19,910 nt of DNA from an uncultured Oscillospiraceae bacterium (GCA_910589155.1 CAJURY010000022.1:1-19910); one strand, 5' to 3'; positions 1 through 7,318 are shown, numbered from the stretch's first letter. Notes: generated from the sequence alone by a model not told the origin. Translations and numbers: made by a program.

Positions 1-1
1 C

Positions 2-55
2 CGGACGCTGGCCTCGCCGGAGCCGCCCCGCATGGCAAGCAGGAGCTTCTCATAA
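2..55 (+). CDS. possible C-terminal tail of an upstream gene
   Basis: One frame is open from the window edge and stops at TAA 53-55, just before the AAGGAGG ribosome binding site of the next gene. The 17 visible residues are rich in Arg, Ser and Pro and show no recognisable motif. The stop placed against the next gene's ribosome binding site resembles the spacing of the three genes that follow, which is the only reason to think it is coding. It could equally be non-coding. Confidence 0.2.
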   Translation, partial: RTLASPEPPRMASRSFS

Positions 56-69
56 GGAGGACGCAGATT

Positions 70-948
70 ATGTATGAACTGATCCAGGTTTCGGAGCGAA
101 GCTATTACATCCAAAGTCCGGCGAAGATTGGGCTGGTGCGGCTGGACGGGCAGGACGTTTGCCTGATCGACAGCGGCAACGATAAGGATGCGGGCCGAAA
201 AGTCCGTCAGCTTTTGGACGCCAACGGCTGGCGGCTCACCACCATCTATAACACCCATTCCAACGCTGACCACATCGGCGGCAACAAGTATTTGCTGGGA
301 CAGACCGGGTGCAAAATCTATGTGCCGGGGATTGACTGCGCTTTTACCCGCCACCCTGTCCTGGAACCGTCCTTTTTGTACGGCGGCTACCCGTGTAAGG
401 AACTGCGGCACAAATTCCTCATGGCCCAGGAGAGCAACGCCCAGGAGTTGACGAAGGATTGTCTGCCGGAGGGCTTTGAGATCATCCCCCTGCCGGGACA
501 CTTCTTTGATATGGTGGGCTTTCGGACGCCTGATGATGTGGTCTATCTGGCGGATTGCCTGTCCAGCCGGGAAACGCTGGACAAGTATCAGATCGGCTTT
601 ATCTATGACGTTGCCGCCTACTTGAACACGCTGGAGATGGTGAAATCCCTGCAAGCGAAGGTGTTCGTCCCGGCCCACGCCGCTGCCTCCGAAGATATAG
701 CTGACCTCGCACAGTATAACATAGACAAGGTGCTGGAGATTGCGGACAAGATCGCCGGCATCTGTCAGGAACCGCTCTGCTTTGAGGTCATCCTGCAACG
801 GCTGTTTACGGACTACGGGCTGACAATGAACTTTGAGCAATATGTCCTGGTGGGCAGCACCGTCCGCTCTTATCTGGCGTGGCTGAAGGACACCGGCAGG
901 CTGAACGCTCTGTTTGAAAACAATATGCTGCTCTGGCAGCGGGTATAG
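70..948 (+). CDS. MBL-fold metallo-hydrolase
   Basis: A 292-residue metallo-beta-lactamase-fold protein, probably a cytoplasmic hydrolase of unknown substrate (no signal peptide or membrane segment). The metal site is visible in order: H63-S-N65-A-D67-H68 followed by IGG, then H144 in LPGH, D162 in ADCL and H203 in PAH. The second His of the usual HxHxDH is Asn65, so one of the two metal sites may be altered. The C-terminal ~80 residues look helical and may form an accessory domain. The ATG at 70 follows AAGGAGG with 9 nt spacing. It leads a three-gene set; the next gene starts 9 nt after its stop, so co-transcription is likely. It lies beside conjugative-element debris and may be cargo, which is inference. 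The fold is secure; the substrate is unknown. Confidence 0.85.
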   Translation: MYELIQVSERSYYIQSPAKIGLVRLDGQDVCLIDSGNDKDAGRKVRQLLDANGWRLTTIYNTHSNADHIGGNKYLLGQTGCKIYVPGIDCAFTRHPVLEPSFLYGGYPCKELRHKFLMAQESNAQELTKDCLPEGFEIIPLPGHFFDMVGFRTPDDVVYLADCLSSRETLDKYQIGFIYDVAAYLNTLEMVKSLQAKVFVPAHAAASEDIADLAQYNIDKVLEIADKIAGICQEPLCFEVILQRLFTDYGLTMNFEQYVLVGSTVRSYLAWLKDTGRLNALFENNMLLWQRV

Positions 949-957
949 GAGGACATT

Positions 958-1377
958 ATGGATAAACGAGAGAAAATCATCAGGCTATGGTTTGATATGT
1001 GGTTGCAAAAGAAAGACCTGGGCATAGAGGACATATTTTCTGCTGATGCCCTTTACATCGAAAGCTGGGGGCCGCAGTATCAGGGTGTTGCCAAGGTGAA
1101 GCATTGGTTTGAGGAATGGAATACACGCGGAACTGTCCTCCAGTGGGACATCAAACAGTATTTCCACAAAGGAGATCAGACTATCGTTGAGTGGTATTTC
1201 AAGAATAAAATGGACGACGGCAGGGTGGAAGCCTTTGACGGAATGACCCTTGTAAAATGGACGGCGGAGGATATGATCTGCTTCTTGCAGGAGTTTGGCT
1301 GTAATGAGCATCGCTATGACCCGTATCAGGACGGGCCGGTTCCAAAGTTTAGAGATGAACAAGCTATGTGGTTCTGA
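958..1377 (+). CDS. NTF2/SnoaL-like protein
   Basis: A 139-residue protein with the pattern of the SnoaL-like/NTF2 cone fold: an N-terminal helix with an LWFDMWLQKKD segment, then a curved sheet with alternating aromatics (WYF, FDGMTLVKW). Such proteins are small cytoplasmic enzymes or binding proteins, and the fold alone does not give a substrate. The stop-overlapping AGGAGG (947-952) lies 5 nt before the ATG, so translation is probably coupled to the hydrolase upstream. The next gene begins 21 nt downstream. No signal peptide or membrane helix is seen. The family call rests on overall pattern rather than a diagnostic catalytic motif. A long antisense frame over 985-1620 is a shadow. Confidence 0.7.
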   Translation: MDKREKIIRLWFDMWLQKKDLGIEDIFSADALYIESWGPQYQGVAKVKHWFEEWNTRGTVLQWDIKQYFHKGDQTIVEWYFKNKMDDGRVEAFDGMTLVKWTAEDMICFLQEFGCNEHRYDPYQDGPVPKFRDEQAMWF

Positions 1378-1398
1378 AATTGAATAGGAGGACTTGTT

Positions 1399-1824
1399 GT
1401 GTCCATTGAAAAAGTAAAAGCATATTTCAGTCAGTATGATATGGCGGATCGGGTGCGGGAATTTGAAGTGTCCAGCGCCACCGTGGAACTGGCGGCACAG
1501 GCTCTTAACTGTGAACCCTGCCGGATCGCAAAAACGCTCTCGTTCATGGTGGATGGTCACGCTGTCCTGATTGTTGCGGCTGGTGACGCCAAAATCGACA
1601 ATCCCAAGTATAAAGTCCAATTTGGAACAAAGGCAAAAATGCTCACCCCTGATGAAGCGGAAACACTAATCGGCCATGCGGTGGGCGGCGTATGTCCGTT
1701 CGCGGTCAATGAGGGTGTGACGGCCTATCTGGACTGTTCCCTAAAGCGGTTTGAAACTGTTTTCCCCGCCTGCGGCAGCAGCAACAGCGCCATTGAACTG
1801 ACCATTGCAGAATTAGAGAAATAG
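1399..1824 (+). CDS. YbaK/EbsC-family aminoacyl-tRNA deacylase-like protein
   Basis: A 141-residue stand-alone YbaK/EbsC-type domain, a family that hydrolyses mischarged aminoacyl-tRNA in trans. The family features are present: RIAKTLSF with Lys45 in the usual catalytic-pocket position, the DAKIDNPKYK region, and the glycine-rich loop GGVCPF at 96-101. The length is typical of the stand-alone family. The start is GTG at 1399, supported by AGGAGG at 1386-1391 with 7 nt spacing; no ATG fits. It is the third gene of the rightward set and ends 35 nt before the convergent TTRAP gene. The tRNA substrate cannot be told from sequence; Cys-tRNA(Pro), Ala-tRNA(Pro) or another pair are all possible. Confidence 0.85.
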   Translation: MSIEKVKAYFSQYDMADRVREFEVSSATVELAAQALNCEPCRIAKTLSFMVDGHAVLIVAAGDAKIDNPKYKVQFGTKAKMLTPDEAETLIGHAVGGVCPFAVNEGVTAYLDCSLKRFETVFPACGSSNSAIELTIAELEK

Positions 1825-1859
1825 GTTGCCTCCGTTTCTTTCAGATTTGTGTGCCTGGG

Positions 1860-2069
1860 TCAGATGTCCGGGTACAGGTCCAGACCGTCAAACTCCGCCT
1901 CCGTCATGCCATCCAGCTTGTCGAGGACGCTTCTGGAGAGGCGCTCCAGCCGCCGCTCCGAGGGGGTGAGCTGGAGGCGCATGGCCTCCAGCTCCGCCAC
2001 CAGCCCCGCCCGTGTGCCGGGGTTGTAGAGCATCATCATGATCCGCTCGTCCCGTGTAAAGTCCTTCAT
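1860..2069 (-). CDS. TTRAP-type transposon-transfer assisting protein
   Basis: A 69-residue protein resembling the transposon-transfer assisting (TTRAP) small proteins of Tn1549-like conjugative elements: an N-terminal FTxxE-like segment, a conserved middle (TRAGLVAELEAM), a helix with VLDKL, and the ending MTEAEFDGLDLYPDI. The family's biochemical role is not well defined. It starts at ATG 2069 and overlaps the end of the YodL-domain fragment by 4 nt (ATGA), so the two were translated as a coupled pair. The gene looks complete, but its context is a truncated element and it is probably no longer useful for transfer. Confidence 0.7.
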   Translation of the reverse strand: MKDFTRDERIMMMLYNPGTRAGLVAELEAMRLQLTPSERRLERLSRSVLDKLDGMTEAEFDGLDLYPDI

Positions 2070-2581
2070 CTCTCGTCCCGTCCGGCCTGTTTCTGGGGCG
2101 GCCTGCGCTCCGGCGGTTCCGCGCCGGAAAGGGCTTTCAGCGCATCCAGGACGGAGTGCCGCTCCGTTTCAGGCTCATCCTTTCTCCCGTTGTTGATGAT
2201 CCCATCAATGGAGTTGTAGTCGTCCTCCATCGCCATCTCCGCGTTTTTCAGGTAGTTCTCCCGCAGGGCGAAGTTCTCCAGCTCCTTGAAGCCGATGGAA
2301 TCCACATAGTGGCAGGATACCACGCCGCCCACTTTGAGCGCCACGATGTCGCTGACCGACAGGCTGTGTCCCCGGAAGTCCTCCGGGTGGGCGGTGTTGA
2401 ACTGCACATAGAGGGCCTCCAACTGCGCCATCACCGCCTCCGGCGTGTCGGGCGCCTTCGGGAGGTCCCCGTGGTAGACCACCTCATAGTGGTCGATGTC
2501 CGGCTCCTTGCCCTGCCGCTGGAGGCTGGAATAGGACTCGAACCGCTCATAGAGGGTATCGTCCGTGTGCCGGAGCTGTAT
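2066..2581 (-). pseudogene. YodL-domain (DUF4316-like) ICE protein, N-terminally truncated
   Basis: Reading leftward from about 2581, the frame gives a YodL-type domain: IQLRHTDDTLYERF, then HYEVVYHGDLP, then HPEDFRGHSLSVSDIV and CHYVDSIGF, then a charged tail ending in GRDER. This domain is usually the C-terminal part of larger proteins in Tn1549-like conjugative elements. Homology stops at about 2581; three codons further a stop (2591-2593) closes the frame and no ATG precedes the domain. A GTG at 2482 lies inside the domain and is unlikely to be a native start. The sequence beyond belongs to a recombinase on the other strand, so the 5' part was lost in a rearrangement. The downstream TTRAP gene overlaps by 4 nt. 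Base composition is higher in GC than the recombinase piece. Confidence 0.7.
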
Positions 2582-2954
2582 CCAAAGACTTTATGAGGAT
2601 TCCGTTCTGGGTAAGTTGAGTGACCTCCGTTTTCAAAAACTTTCGGCGCAGTATGAAACGGAACAGGCGGAGATTCAGAGACTTGCTTCCTCATTGGAAC
2701 AAGAAATTGAAAATGAGACGGAACAGATTGCCGATGTGGGGCGCTTTCTCCAGCTTGCAGACCGGTATTCCGACTTGCAGGAACTTGATGCTTCCACCGT
2801 AAATGAGCTGATTGACAGGATCGTAATTCACAGCCCGGAGAGAATCGGCGGGAGAAAGCATGTCACCATTGAAATTTATTTTACTTATGTGGGGAAAATC
2901 CGTATTCCGCTTTATAAACCGGATATACCTGCAAGTACAGAAAAACCGGCGTAA
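2582..2954 (+). pseudogene. C-terminal fragment of a large serine recombinase
   Basis: From about 2583 the plus strand encodes the C-terminal ~120 residues of a Tn1549/Tn916-relative large serine recombinase: QRLYEDSVLGKLSDLRFQKLS, a coiled-coil-like Glu/Gln-rich helix, LTV-type ELIDRIVIHSPE, and the terminal strand pair EIYFTYVGKIRIPL of the DUF4368-like end. The catalytic serine resolvase domain and the recombinase domain are missing, so it is inactive. The few codons before QRL are antisense YodL sequence and not recombinase. No ribosome binding site or native start is present. It ends at TAA 2952-2954, which sits inside a terminator stem. Such recombinases normally lie at one end of an integrative element, so the element boundary is probably close to 2975-3030. 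Confidence 0.75.
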
Positions 2955-2974
2955 CCTTTCGCTACGCCGGTTTT
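2942..2974 (+). terminator. rho-independent terminator, probably bidirectional
   Basis: Perfect 12-bp arms (AAAACCGGCGTA and TACGCCGGTTTT, 2942-2953 and 2963-2974) with a 9-nt loop, A tract before and T tract after. It overlaps the recombinase stop codon and can also end the leftward degV transcript, whose stop is at 3034. Confidence 0.85.
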
Positions 2975-3033
2975 ACCGGAAAATTCATTTACTTCCTTAT
3001 GGGTGTCCGCCTAAACCAGCGTCCTTTCTCATT

Positions 3034-3873
3034 TTATTCCGCCGTGACAAATACGATCCCCGTGGCGCCGGGGCCGATATGCGCGCCGATGGTGGGGCCT
3101 AAATTATTGCTGTTTTTTTCCGCAATCTCATACCCCTTGGCTCTGAGCGCCTCAAACATCATATCCCGCCCCTTTGGGTCGTTAGCATAAATGCTGTACA
3201 GGGGAAACGCAGGATCCAGCTTCGCTTTTTCCACCCGCTCCACCAGCATATCAATCGCTCGCTTTTGACCGATACTCTTTCCTGTAATGACAACCTTGCC
3301 CTCGTCGCTGATATGGATTTGGGGCTTAATATTGGCAAGGGTACCAAGACTCGCCGCCGTTTTGGAAAGCCGCCCGCCCCGGTACAGATACTCCAGGGTA
3401 TTCATCGCCGCATATAGCTTCACTCTGGGGCGTAGCGCCCGAACAGCCTCCGCGATCTCCTGCCCGCCGCGTCCTTGCGCCCGCAAAGAAAGCGCGTAAT
3501 CCGTCATGACCCGCGCGCCGGTGGTGACGTGCAGGCTGTCCACCACATAAACCTTATCGTACCCCACATCCTCTTTTGCAAGGCACGCGCCCTGATAGGT
3601 GCCGCTGAGCGCGGAGGACATAACGATCGCCACAAGCTCGTCTCCCGCCTCCTTGGCCGCCTGAAAATGCGCCGCAAATTCCGCCGGAGAGGGCTGCGCC
3701 GTGGTGGGATACTGGGTCTCCAGCCGTCGGTAAAACCCATCCTTAGACAATTCCTCCACATCCCGCAAAGACTCCTCGCCAAACTGAATGGGCATGGGGA
3801 TATATTCCAGATTTCGCTGCCGCAGTTCTTCCGGCTCAAAATCCGACGAGGTATCTACTAAAATCCGTACCAT
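3034..3873 (-). CDS. DegV family fatty-acid-binding protein
   Basis: A 279-residue DegV-family protein. The family binds a fatty acid and, in FakA/FakB systems, presents it for phosphorylation before phospholipid synthesis; no FakA kinase is nearby. Visible features are the N-terminal VDTSSD (residues 6-11), the phosphate/headgroup-side segment SSALSGTYQGA, VVDSLHVTTG, GGRLSK, and the C-terminal IGAHIGPGATGIVF. Length is typical of the family. The start is ATG at 3873, preceded by AAAGGA; an upstream extension of the frame to 3963 runs into the marR gene and is rejected. It begins 1 nt after the marR stop and is surely co-transcribed with it. The terminator at 2942-2974 lies downstream. Confidence 0.92.
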   Translation of the reverse strand: MVRILVDTSSDFEPEELRQRNLEYIPMPIQFGEESLRDVEELSKDGFYRRLETQYPTTAQPSPAEFAAHFQAAKEAGDELVAIVMSSALSGTYQGACLAKEDVGYDKVYVVDSLHVTTGARVMTDYALSLRAQGRGGQEIAEAVRALRPRVKLYAAMNTLEYLYRGGRLSKTAASLGTLANIKPQIHISDEGKVVITGKSIGQKRAIDMLVERVEKAKLDPAFPLYSIYANDPKGRDMMFEALRAKGYEIAEKNSNNLGPTIGAHIGPGATGIVFVTAE

Positions 3874-3874
3874 T

Positions 3875-4327
3875 TTATTCTTTTCCTTTCTGCTCAAACA
3901 CCGCTTGCAGCGTCTGCACCACAAGCTGCACCTGCCCGGCAACCGCTGCGGCGTTTTCCGCACCCAGCCGGGCTACAATCTCATCCACCAACTGCAAAAC
4001 TGCTTCCCGCTGCCGCAAATAGACGGACTCCCCTTTTGGCAGCAGCAAAATGGCAACCTGCCGACGATCCTCTTCCATGCGCAGCCGGCGCAAATACCCC
4101 TTTGCCTCCATAGCGCCAAGCTCCCGGTTCATCTGACTGCGCAAAATACCTGTCCGCCGACACAGCCAGGTAGCGTTATGGGTTTCTTTCCGACTTTGGT
4201 GCAATAGTCTGCAAATGCAAAATTCATGGAAGGTCATTTCCTCCATCAGCCGGTTCCGCCAGACATTGGAGGACAGCGCCAGCCATGCGCCCGCCAGCTT
4301 TTCGCTGGCTGCCCGCAAATCTTCCAT
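3875..4327 (-). CDS. MarR family transcriptional regulator
   Basis: A 150-residue winged-helix regulator of the MarR type, a dimeric cytoplasmic repressor normally released by small ligands. The DNA-binding part spans roughly residues 30-100: a helix with FHEFCICRLL, a recognition-helix region ILRSQMNRELGAMEAKGYL, and a wing with the characteristic EEDRRQV. Flanking N- and C-terminal helices would form the dimer. The start is ATG 4327 after GGAGGG with 5 nt spacing; a TTG at 4372 lies on the -10 element and is rejected. It is first in a two-gene operon with degV. Autoregulation, and control of fatty-acid use through DegV as in FabT-like MarR regulators, is a reasonable inference but the ligand is unknown. 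Confidence 0.88.
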   Translation of the reverse strand: MEDLRAASEKLAGAWLALSSNVWRNRLMEEMTFHEFCICRLLHQSRKETHNATWLCRRTGILRSQMNRELGAMEAKGYLRRLRMEEDRRQVAILLLPKGESVYLRQREAVLQLVDEIVARLGAENAAAVAGQVQLVVQTLQAVFEQKGKE

Positions 4328-4347
4328 AAAACCCTCCGTTTTGTTCA

Positions 4348-4368
4348 CTTTATCAACGATTTGCAAAG
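4348..4368. promoter_or_regulatory. candidate MarR operator
   Basis: A 21-bp imperfect palindrome with outer CTTT/AAAG arms and inner AA/TT matches lies just downstream of the consensus -10, where a bound repressor would block transcription. Position is the main support; symmetry is weak. Confidence 0.3.
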
Positions 4369-4371
4369 GCA

Positions 4372-4400
4372 ATTATACCGTCCCCTCCCATAGATGTCAA
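4372..4400 (-). promoter_or_regulatory. consensus promoter of marR-degV
   Basis: On the minus strand, TTGACA (4395-4400), a 17-nt spacer and TATAAT (4372-4377) match the housekeeping sigma consensus at all 12 positions. The marR ATG lies 44 nt downstream of the -10. Such a strong promoter is usually held down by a repressor, here plausibly MarR itself. Confidence 0.85.
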
Positions 4401-4579
4401 GCTTTTTCTCTGCGCAGCGCCATAGCCCCTTTGTGTGGCGCTGCATCCAATAACCCGGCGCTGTCGCAGCCGTCCCCGCACCCCGCCATTGAAACGGACC
4501 GCCAGGAGATTGTGCAGACGTAGCTGGCGTGCGGTGCAAGAAAACGTGAAAATTCTGTAAACAAAGGTAATGCACAGGC

Positions 4580-4760
4580 AACTTTTCCACCGCCTGTGGA
4601 AAAGTTACAAATTTTTTGCCATGCCTTTGGGAAGACCGGGGTTTTTTGGCTTTTTTTCACAAGCACGCTGTGGAAAAACCTGTGGATAGTGTGGACAACT
4701 CCTGTGGATATGTTCCCTGCGCCGGGTTATTTTTGGGAATTATGTCTACCTTTTTCCACC
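4580..4760 (+). promoter_or_regulatory. DnaA-box cluster in the gene-free stretch 4401-4949
   Basis: Five plus-strand 9-mers each differ by one base from TGTGGATAA (complement of the DnaA box TTATCCACA): TGTGGAAAA at 4595-4603 and 4669-4677, TGTGGATAG 4681-4689, TGTGGACAA 4690-4698 and TGTGGATAT 4703-4711. Two weaker TTTTCCACC copies lie in the opposite orientation at 4583-4591 and 4752-4760. The first pair forms a perfect inverted repeat with 11-bp arms (4580-4590, 4596-4606) and a 5-nt spacer. A T-rich tract (4630-4658) lies between. No dnaA, dnaN, recF or rpmH is nearby, so a DnaA titration or regulatory cluster is likelier than oriC. Nothing else is seen in 4401-4579 or 4761-4867. Confidence 0.6.
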
Positions 4761-4867
4761 CAGATTGGGCTGCTCCTCCACCGCCTCCCTCCCTTCGACG
4801 ATTTGTGAAAATGACGAAGGGGCATAAAATCCTTTTTGTCTTTTTACTGGCGCAAAAACACGGGTTA

Positions 4868-4876
4868 TGGTATAAT
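4868..4876 (+). promoter_or_regulatory. extended -10 promoter of the U32 gene
   Basis: TGGTATAAT gives a perfect -10 (4871-4876) with the extended TG motif; no good -35 lies 17 nt upstream. The U32 start codon is 74 nt downstream. Confidence 0.6.
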
Positions 4877-4949
4877 TAATTTCACACATTGGATTTTTTT
4901 CAATCCGCCCGTCTGGGCGCATTGCGACTGATATATGAGGGGAAACAAT

Positions 4950-7031
4950 ATGCTTGAACTGCTGGCTCCCGCCGGTTCCATGGAGGCGCTGCGCGCCGCC
5001 ATTCAAAACGGCGCGGACGCGGTCTATTTAGGCTGCGGGCCGTTTAACGCCCGTCAGGGCGCGCACAATTTCACATCTGAAACCTTGTTGGAAGCAGTAA
5101 AATACGCCCACGTTCGTGGCGCCGCCGTGCATCTAACCTTGAATACCCTGGCCTCCGACCGGGAAATGCCCGCCGTGGCAGAACTGATTCGCGCGGCGGC
5201 CAAGGCGGAAGTTGACGCTTTCATCGTGCAGGATCTTGGGGTTTTGGGGCTTTGCAAGCAGATCGCGCCCCACATTCCCATACATGCCTCCACGCAAATG
5301 AGCATTCACAATCTGGAAGGCGTATACGAAGCGGCAAAATTAGGCGTATCCCGGGTTGTGCTGGCGCGGGAACTGCCAAAAGACGAAGTCGCCCGGATTT
5401 GCCGAAGCAGCCCTGTGGAAATCGAGGTGTTCGTTCATGGGGCGCTTTGCATGTGCTACTCCGGGCAGTGCTACATGTCCAGCGTCATCGGCCAGCGCAG
5501 CGGCAACCGGGGCAAATGCGCCCAGCCTTGCCGGCTACCCTACGGCTACGGGCGTTTTGAAAACAAATACCCCTTGAGCCTTAAAGACAACTGCCTGATT
5601 TCCTATCTACAGGAACTGGCAAGCATGGGCGTTGCCTCCATTAAGCTGGAAGGGCGGATGAAGCGGCCGGAATATGTGGCCACCGTCACAAGAATTTATC
5701 GGGAAGCGTTGAACGGTATGCCCGTTACGTCCAATCAATTGCAGGAATTGGATGCGGCGTTTTCCCGCCAGGGCTTTACCGACGCTTATTATTACGGAAG
5801 ACCCGGCCAGCATATGCTGGGCGTGCGCGGAAAGGGCAGAGTAGACGCCAGCTTCCTCGCCGCCGCCAGAGCCACCTATGAAGCAGTGGAAAATCCCAGA
5901 GTGCCGGTGCAGTTTTATATGATTGTCAACGCTTACAGCGCTATGCTGGCAGTGCGGGACAATCAGGATAATATTTGCAAGGCAAACGGCCCTGTGCCGG
6001 AGCCTGCCCGGACAAGGCCTTTAACTGTGGAAGCCTTGGAGCGGCGTCTGATGAAAACCGGCGGCACCGTCTATGCCTGTACCAAGGTGAACGCCGTGGT
6101 GGAGCCGGGGCTGAGCCTTTCCGCCGCCGCCATCAACGCTATGCGCCGGGAGGCGCTGGATCAGCTTACCGCCATTCGCGGCCGACGGGAGCCGGTTCCC
6201 ACTGGAAAATTTACAAAGCCCCTGATTTACCCTGGCAAAACCGGGCGGACGGGTCTCACCATTTCAGTAACGGCGCTGGAGCAAATTACCAATCAGATGC
6301 TTGCCATATGTCCGGCGTTTTTGTATGTGCCGCTGCACCTCATTGCCGGCGCGCCGGAGCAGTTTGCCCAGATTGCCCGCGAGGTGCGGCTGGGGGCGAT
6401 TTTGCCCAGAGTAACCCATGACAATCAGGTGCGGCAGCTTATTTATCAGTTGGATCAGGCCTATGAAGCCGGGGTGCGGTATGCCCTTGTGGGGAATTTG
6501 GGACAAATTTCGATTGCCCGCAGCCGGGGATTTACGGTATGCGGAGACTTTGGCCTGAATATCTATAATTCAAGGGCAATGAACGCCCTTCTGGAAATGG
6601 ATTTGCATTCCGCCACCGCTTCTTTTGAAATGACCTTGCCGCAGGTTCGGGATTTGTCCAAGGCGGTGCCCACGGAGCTTCTCATTTATGGGCGGCTTCC
6701 CCTGATGGTAACGGAAAACTGCCTGATTCGCAACCGCACCGGCAAATGCGCCTGCTCCACGGGACAAACCAGACTTTTAGACCGCATGGGCGAGGAATTT
6801 CCCATTATCCGGGATGGAGATAGCTGCCGCAGCGTGGTGCTCAACGGCAAAAAGCTCTATTGGCTGGATCGCCGTGAGGAGCTGGAGAAATTAGGACTTT
6901 GGGCGTTGCGCTTACAGTTTACAACAGAAAATCCCAGGGAGGTGGACCGGGTGCTGCACAGCTATGAAGCCCGGCTGGCCTTCGACCCCGGCGCGTGCAC
7001 CAGAGGGCTGTATCTCAGGGGCGTGGAATAA
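4950..7031 (+). CDS. U32 family peptidase, RlhA-like
   Basis: A 693-residue U32-family protein of the long type (N-terminal U32 barrel, then a DUF3656-like region and a C-terminal part). The relatives RlhA and TrhP hydroxylate 23S rRNA or tRNA, so an RNA-hydroxylation role is likelier than proteolysis, despite the name. The start reads LELLAPAGSMEAL and NGADAVYLG. The family signature is at 159-175 (EVFVHGALCMCYSGQCY), and four cysteines (C167, C174, C190, C194) are spaced as in other members, around SGNRGKCAQPC. KDNCLI and SIKLEGRMKRPEYVA follow. ATG 4950 is chosen because GAGGGG precedes it by 7 nt; the ATG at 4935 lies upstream of that site. The length is slightly above E. coli RlhA. It appears monocistronic. 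The exact RNA target is not known from sequence. Confidence 0.88.
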   Translation: MLELLAPAGSMEALRAAIQNGADAVYLGCGPFNARQGAHNFTSETLLEAVKYAHVRGAAVHLTLNTLASDREMPAVAELIRAAAKAEVDAFIVQDLGVLGLCKQIAPHIPIHASTQMSIHNLEGVYEAAKLGVSRVVLARELPKDEVARICRSSPVEIEVFVHGALCMCYSGQCYMSSVIGQRSGNRGKCAQPCRLPYGYGRFENKYPLSLKDNCLISYLQELASMGVASIKLEGRMKRPEYVATVTRIYREALNGMPVTSNQLQELDAAFSRQGFTDAYYYGRPGQHMLGVRGKGRVDASFLAAARATYEAVENPRVPVQFYMIVNAYSAMLAVRDNQDNICKANGPVPEPARTRPLTVEALERRLMKTGGTVYACTKVNAVVEPGLSLSAAAINAMRREALDQLTAIRGRREPVPTGKFTKPLIYPGKTGRTGLTISVTALEQITNQMLAICPAFLYVPLHLIAGAPEQFAQIAREVRLGAILPRVTHDNQVRQLIYQLDQAYEAGVRYALVGNLGQISIARSRGFTVCGDFGLNIYNSRAMNALLEMDLHSATASFEMTLPQVRDLSKAVPTELLIYGRLPLMVTENCLIRNRTGKCACSTGQTRLLDRMGEEFPIIRDGDSCRSVVLNGKKLYWLDRREELEKLGLWALRLQFTTENPREVDRVLHSYEARLAFDPGACTRGLYLRGVE

Positions 7032-7114
7032 AAACCTGATGCACAACCATCCGAACCGTCAGAGCGGATCCTTTCCCGGTAGCATCCAGTTATGAATACA
7101 GGTTCTAAGAGAAA

Positions 7115-7144
7115 TTGGCGGAAAACCCAAGGGTTTTTCGCCAA
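7115..7144. repeat. strong hairpin after the U32 gene
   Basis: Two 14-nt arms (7115-7128 and 7131-7144) pair except for one G-T wobble across a 2-nt loop. No T tract follows on either strand, so it is not a textbook terminator, but it is the best candidate for ending the U32 transcript. Confidence 0.5.
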
Positions 7145-7158
7145 AATGCTTATGGGAC

Positions 7159-7187
7159 TTGACTTAAACGGCGAATACGCTTAGAAT
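7159..7187 (+). promoter_or_regulatory. promoter of the maf-mreC-mreD-mrdA operon
   Basis: TTGACT (7159-7164), 17-nt spacer, TAGAAT (7182-7187): 10 of 12 consensus positions. The maf ATG is about 150 nt downstream, leaving a leader with several small hairpins: GATTTT/AAAATC at 7261-7275 and the dispersed repeat at 7287-7318. An ACGCTTA/TAAGCGT hairpin covers the -10. Confidence 0.6.
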
Positions 7188-7286
7188 AAGCGTGGGTATT
7201 ATTAAAATTCAAACGGCTTCTATTCTATCCCGCAGGGGCGTTGCTGTCGTGTACGCCAAGGATTTTCTCAAAATCTAATCCCACGC

Positions 7287-7318
7287 CGTAGGGGCGGCCA
7301 CACAGGTTCGCCCTTACG
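7287..7318 (+). repeat. dispersed GTAGGGGCGG palindromic repeat, copy 1
   Basis: Arms CGTAGGGGCG (7287-7296) and CGCCCTTACG (7309-7318) pair with one G-T wobble over a 12-nt loop. Related copies are at 11505-11535 and, inverted, at 11861-11890. It lies in the leader of the maf operon. Confidence 0.6.

Larger units (their letters stand above)
1860..2974. mobile_element. remnant of a Tn1549-like conjugative element
   Basis: TTRAP and YodL-domain genes, which travel in Tn1549-type elements, sit head-to-head against the tail of a large serine recombinase. No relaxase, VirB4/VirD4 or intact recombinase is present, so this is debris. The rightward genes at 70-1824 could be cargo of the same element; the left boundary is not visible. 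The att site cannot be defined from this window. Confidence 0.6.

Noticed and set aside
985..1620. 211-residue minus-strand open frame
   Set aside because: It is antisense to the NTF2-like and YbaK genes, which have good ribosome binding sites and family motifs; it shows none.
1851..2596. Plus-strand frames of 122 and 146 residues over the TTRAP/YodL region
   Set aside because: They are antisense to recognisable element proteins and are due to high GC content.
4580..4760. Replication origin oriC
   Set aside because: No dnaA, dnaN, recF, gyrB or rpmH in the window, and no clear DUE beside an ordered box array; a DnaA-box cluster is the safer call.
4401..4879. Several 70-102-residue frames in the gene-free stretch
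   Set aside because: No ribosome binding site, no motif, and they run through the DnaA-box repeats and the promoter.
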